This document shows positions 58,007-60,876 of a DNA stretch of 60,876 nt, piece by piece. The notes under the pieces are model-generated. The model was not told the origin of the DNA and did no database searches. It saw only the letters and a list, made by a program, of their open reading frames with translations. Position 1 is the stretch's first letter, and every line of letters begins with the position of its first letter. A program made the translations under genes and the position numbers. Source of the stretch: Pseudomonadales bacterium (GTDB taxonomy: Bacteria; Pseudomonadota; Gammaproteobacteria; Pseudomonadales; Azotimanducaceae); the NCBI GenBank assembly GCA_019090615.1, contig JAHRVQ010000073.1, forward strand, positions 1 through 60,876, in the 5' to 3' direction.

Positions 58007-59065
58007 TCAGGATCTTAAACTACTTATGGAGGCCCGGATCGCATCAACAGAACTGCGCAATTCATCACAGAAATTATTTCCCGCCAGGGTAATTTTTGCA
58101 CCATTATCACTCTCCCCAGCAAGCGTAGATAACTTACCGCCGAGGTCGCTTGTAGTACGCGACTGATTAACACTATAGGTGACAAATTGATCGGAAATAC
58201 CCTCTATTTCACCCACGGAACCGCTAATATCGGTAATGGTGCGAAGCGCATTTTCCAACCTGTCAACCATCGATGCGGTCAACTCACGGCCTCGCTTCAT
58301 CACTCCGGTTGCCTGGCTGGCACCTGATTGAAGCTCAGTCACCATCTCATTAATTTCGCCGGTTGCTTCCTGGGTCCGTTGTGCCAGGGTTCGCACTTCA
58401 TCCGCTACTACGGCAAAACCTCTGCCCTGTTCCCCGGCCCTGGCAGCTTCAATTGCAGCATTAAGCGCCAACAGGTTTGTTTGGTCAGCAATACCTCTAA
58501 TCACTTCAAGTATCCCGCCAATATTTTCACTATCATTAGCAACTTTAACAATCGAAGTCTCCGCAGCATCCACGCTCTCGGATAACTCCACCATCGATTT
58601 ACGCGTCGCTACCATAGTAGATTGACCTTCATTCACCAGGGCTGTGGTTTTACCAACAACATCCTTGGCTCGCACAGCATCTTGTTCAAAAGAGGAATGA
58701 TCAGTCTCTAGCCCCTTAAAACCACTCGCCAGCTCATCAGCCAGAGCATCGTCTACTGTTAACCTCAAACTGGACTGAAAAGTATTCTGCGACTTATTAA
58801 TTTTATTCAATAGCGGTTCGATTTCATTGGACATACTGCGATCAGTGTCTCCGGCAATATCATCCTGCTCCGCTTCTTCAACAGGCAACATTGAGAAGGC
58901 GCCCATACCACTAACCATCGCTAACACCACAAAACCCAGGGTTAAAGCAACCATCGCCCCTACCCCCGGCGAAGCATACAAATAAACCGCTATTGCAAAT
59001 ACCAAACTACAACCAATTGACGTACCCATAAGACGCATCAACATTGCCATCATTGTTTTATCCAT
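58007..59065 (-). CDS. Methyl-accepting chemotaxis-type protein without sensor domain
   Basis: The 352-residue protein has two adjacent membrane helices at about 16-31 and 35-58 separated by a few residues, then a cytoplasmic signalling domain. The MCP tip is clear: [26 protein letters not shown] and [20 protein letters not shown] near 192-236. No periplasmic ligand domain, HAMP or PAS domain is seen, so the input must come from the membrane or from a partner. Start ATG at 59065 after AAAGGA (short spacing); a TTG at 59080 is possible. It is divergent from another chemotaxis-type gene at 59644. Confidence 0.85.
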   Translation of the reverse strand: MDKTMMAMLMRLMGTSIGCSLVFAIAVYLYASPGVGAMVALTLGFVVLAMVSGMGAFSMLPVEEAEQDDIAGDTDRSMSNEIEPLLNKINKSQNTFQSSLRLTVDDALADELASGFKGLETDHSSFEQDAVRAKDVVGKTTALVNEGQSTMVATRKSMVELSESVDAAETSIVKVANDSENIGGILEVIRGIADQTNLLALNAAIEAARAGEQGRGFAVVADEVRTLAQRTQEATGEINEMVTELQSGASQATGVMKRGRELTASMVDRLENALRTITDISGSVGEIEGISDQFVTYSVNQSRTTSDLGGKLSTLAGESDNGAKITLAGNNFCDELRSSVDAIRASISSLRS

Positions 59066-59643
59066 GATTCCTTTATCCAAGTACTCCTACATCATTGAGT
59101 GTAGTTCAGTTATTCGAAAGACAAGCATTAAAAACAGCTGTCCTATTAACATAGACCATAAACCCGCAAGGGATAAATCAGGCCAATATTTTTGTCTTAA
59201 TTTACTTCAACCTAAACACCCGCCAGGCATAACTTGCCAGGAAAATACAGGACAGCCTTTATCTTGTTAGATGACAACAAGGTCAGTTAACAATAAGGTC
59301 AGCCAACAATAACCTTAACCAACAGCGGCTTTCACAGCGGATCTACATTTCAACGCGGATCAATAGACGCTGCAACGCGCACATCAGACCAGCAAAACCC
59401 ATAAACCTATACATAAACCTATATATACATAAACCTATAGATGTAGTTAACAGACCAGGTTAAATCAAATTCAACATAAAAATCACAGGTTTCATTTCCA
59501 TCCTAAAAATGTGAACTATAGTGTTTATCAAGTCGATTATTCATCGACCCCCAATACCCAATAGTGTCTGATAATGTCCCATTTAAAATATCTCATTAGA
59601 ACGTCCCAATTAGATTGCTCGACCCAACCCAAGGAGCCAGTAA
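59066..59643. other. Divergent intergenic region between two chemotaxis-type genes
   Basis: The 578 bp hold no credible gene. There are repeats: 16 bp aaggtcag(tt/cc)aacaat twice at 59279-59310, and cataaacctata three times at 59400-59439. Promoters for both genes must lie here; I cannot locate them. Confidence 0.6.
59400..59439. repeat. 12-16 bp repeats (cataaacctata)
   Basis: cataaacctata occurs at 59400-59411, 59412-59423 (followed by a TATA insert to 59427) and 59428-59439. Confidence 0.85.
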
Positions 59644-60876
59644 ATGAATAGTCTTTCGATACACCAACGTTTTATGTTGGCCGCTTTGCTGCCGACGGTC
59701 GGCGTTGCCATACTAGCAATGGCAATACTGACCTCCCCGGGCGCGCCAGTCGGCGCCCTGATACTTGCCGCTATCCCCACTGCAATAGGTTTATGGATCG
59801 GGTTAAGTAGTGGTTCTGAAATAGAAACTGCGATAAACATGGCGCTAAATATCATTAACCAGACAGCGAACAAGATGTCTGTAATGAATCATCAAGCGCC
59901 ACAGGTAATGGGCAACCTTATCATGGCCCTGTCAAACCTGAACGAATCGATTATAAAAGACCAGAATGAGGCCGCCGAAAGTCAGGCTGACAGTCAGGCT
60001 AACCAGCAGGACGGAAAACAACATTACGCGGCAGCGCTGGAAGTCTGCCAGGCCATGGTGATGCTGGCGGATAATGACATGAACATTGTCTATGCCAACA
60101 AACAGGCCACCCAGATGCTGGCTAAACGTGAAGCGGAAATCAACGCAGTATTGCCTGCCTTTAATATGCAAAGTCTGATAGGCACCAACGCTGACGTATT
60201 CCATGTTAACCCCGCCCACCAAAGGGGCAAAATATCTTCGCTCAGCAACGCAGCAGGTACCGAGATTAAAGTCGGCGATTTGACCTTCGGTTTAATGACC
60301 TCACCCTGGATGGATGAAACCGGCACCAGAGTTGGCACCGTAATAGAATGGGAAGACAGGACCGAAGCCCTCAAAGCCCAGCTTATTGCTGACAACGAAG
60401 CCGCTGAAAATGGCCGCATCGCGGCAGCCCTGAAAGTCTGCCAGGCCAACGTCATGATGGCTGACGCTGATTTGAATATTGTCTATATGAACGACAGTGT
60501 TGTATCAATGTTATCTGACCGAGAAAAAGACCTGCAATCCGTCTTGAGCAACTTTAATACTAAAACTTTGATGGGCACCTGTGTGGATGACTTTCATGCT
60601 AACCCGGCCCACCAGCGCGGCATGCTTGATGGTCTTAAAGATACCTATGAAACCGACCTTGAGCTCGCTGGCCTGACCTTTGGCCTGATCGCCACACCGG
60701 TGTTTGATGATGCAGGTAAGCGTAGCGGCACCGTAGTGGAATGGAATGACAAGACTGAAGCACTGGCCGCCAAAACCATTGCCGACCAACAAGCCGCTGA
60801 AAATGGCCGCATCGCGGCAGCCCTGAAAGTCTGCCAGGCCAACGTCATGATGGCTGACGCTGATTTGAATATTGTC
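59644..60876 (+). CDS. Membrane protein with tandem PAS modules, probable chemotaxis receptor (partial)
   Basis: The frame opens at ATG 59644, seven bases after AAGGAG, and is still open at the window end (411 codons). It has two membrane helices at about 9-30 and 36-54 with no periplasmic domain. Then come PAS modules with a period of 131 residues: PAS1 about 131-242, PAS2 about 261-373, and the start of PAS3 at about 392. Each begins AALKVCQA.VM.AD.D.NIVY and contains FH.NPAHQRG and GTV.EW.D.TEAL. Such PAS repeats are typical of cytoplasmic-sensing MCPs in marine gammaproteobacteria, which end in an MCP signalling domain; that part is outside the window. Ligand (heme, FAD or other) unknown. 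Confidence 0.85.
   Translation, partial: MNSLSIHQRFMLAALLPTVGVAILAMAILTSPGAPVGALILAAIPTAIGLWIGLSSGSEIETAINMALNIINQTANKMSVMNHQAPQVMGNLIMALSNLNESIIKDQNEAAESQADSQANQQDGKQHYAAALEVCQAMVMLADNDMNIVYANKQATQMLAKREAEINAVLPAFNMQSLIGTNADVFHVNPAHQRGKISSLSNAAGTEIKVGDLTFGLMTSPWMDETGTRVGTVIEWEDRTEALKAQLIADNEAAENGRIAAALKVCQANVMMADADLNIVYMNDSVVSMLSDREKDLQSVLSNFNTKTLMGTCVDDFHANPAHQRGMLDGLKDTYETDLELAGLTFGLIATPVFDDAGKRSGTVVEWNDKTEALAAKTIADQQAAENGRIAAALKVCQANVMMADADLNIV
60398..60876 (+). repeat. Exact 86 bp repeat at 393 bp spacing in PAS-coding DNA
   Basis: Bases 60398-60483 recur unchanged at 60791-60876, the last base of the window. The spacing of 393 bp equals one 131-residue PAS module. Identity at DNA level, including third codon positions, shows a recent duplication or gene conversion between modules. 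Confidence 0.95.

Overview
The window is a 60.9 kb piece of a gammaproteobacterial chromosome of moderate G+C. Gene content and order match the conserved block known from Pseudomonas and the Cellvibrionales: damX-aroB-aroK-pilQPONM / ponA / maeB / rpmE / priA / SPOR / hslVU / ubiE-ubiB-hisIE-tatABC / dtd / typA / thiI-position / glnA / ntrBC / trmL / secB-grxC-rhodanese / gpmI-envC-ctpA-yibQ / hisA-hisB. Details such as HslV with a short propeptide before its catalytic Thr, and the MSHA pilus locus, make a marine Cellvibrionales-like bacterium the best guess. This is an inference from gene order and sequence; no database was searched.

Layout. 0.3-9 kb (minus strand): damX, aroB, aroK and the type IV pilus alignment/secretin operon pilMNOPQ, divergent from ponA (PBP1A). 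12-16 kb: malic enzyme, ribosomal protein L31, PriA. 16.5-19.7 kb: SPOR protein, the HslVU protease and a DUF971 protein. 19.8-24.8 kb: ubiE, ubiB, hisI, hisE and tatABC. 24.8-28.4 kb (minus): dtd, a prolyl-aminopeptidase-like protein that lacks its nucleophilic serine, and typA. 28.9-35.5 kb: a MnmA/ThiI-like PP-loop protein plus a TusA-like sulfur carrier, then glnA behind a clear sigma-54 promoter, a DUF4124 protein and NtrBC. 35.5-46.5 kb (minus): a compact MSHA-type pilus locus (I, I2, J, K, L, E, G, A, C, D, O, P). 46.7-55.5 kb: trmL, secB, grxC, rhodanese, gpmI, envC, ctpA, yibQ, hisA, hisB. 55.6-60.9 kb: a hypothetical protein, tRNA-Gly(CCC), an MFS transporter and two divergent chemotaxis-type genes, the last cut by the window end inside an exact repeat of its PAS modules.

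How the genes work together. Two type IV pilus systems are encoded: the PilMNOPQ envelope machine (its motor and pilin lie elsewhere) and a MSHA machine with its own c-di-GMP-type ATPase, platform protein, secretin and pilins. glnA-ntrBC form the nitrogen control unit. EnvC, DamX, the FtsN-like SPOR protein and PBP1A act in wall synthesis and cell separation.

What stands out. (1) Short direct tandem repeats (8-41 bp units) occur at more than a dozen unrelated places, mostly between genes, but also as an 8 x 27 bp expansion inside mshL, a 5 x 15 bp array that may encode a small basic peptide in the MSHA operon, and a perfect 41 bp duplication just before tRNA-Gly. (2) The Pip-like protein has Gly in place of the catalytic Ser. 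(3) Genes usually found inside conserved strings are absent at their normal sites: argS, ubiJ, hisH and hisF, and mshM/mshN/mshQ. (4) HisE carries an insertion of about 44 residues. (5) The PP-loop/TusA pair replaces thiI between typA and glnA. No insertion sequence, prophage or CRISPR array was recognised.
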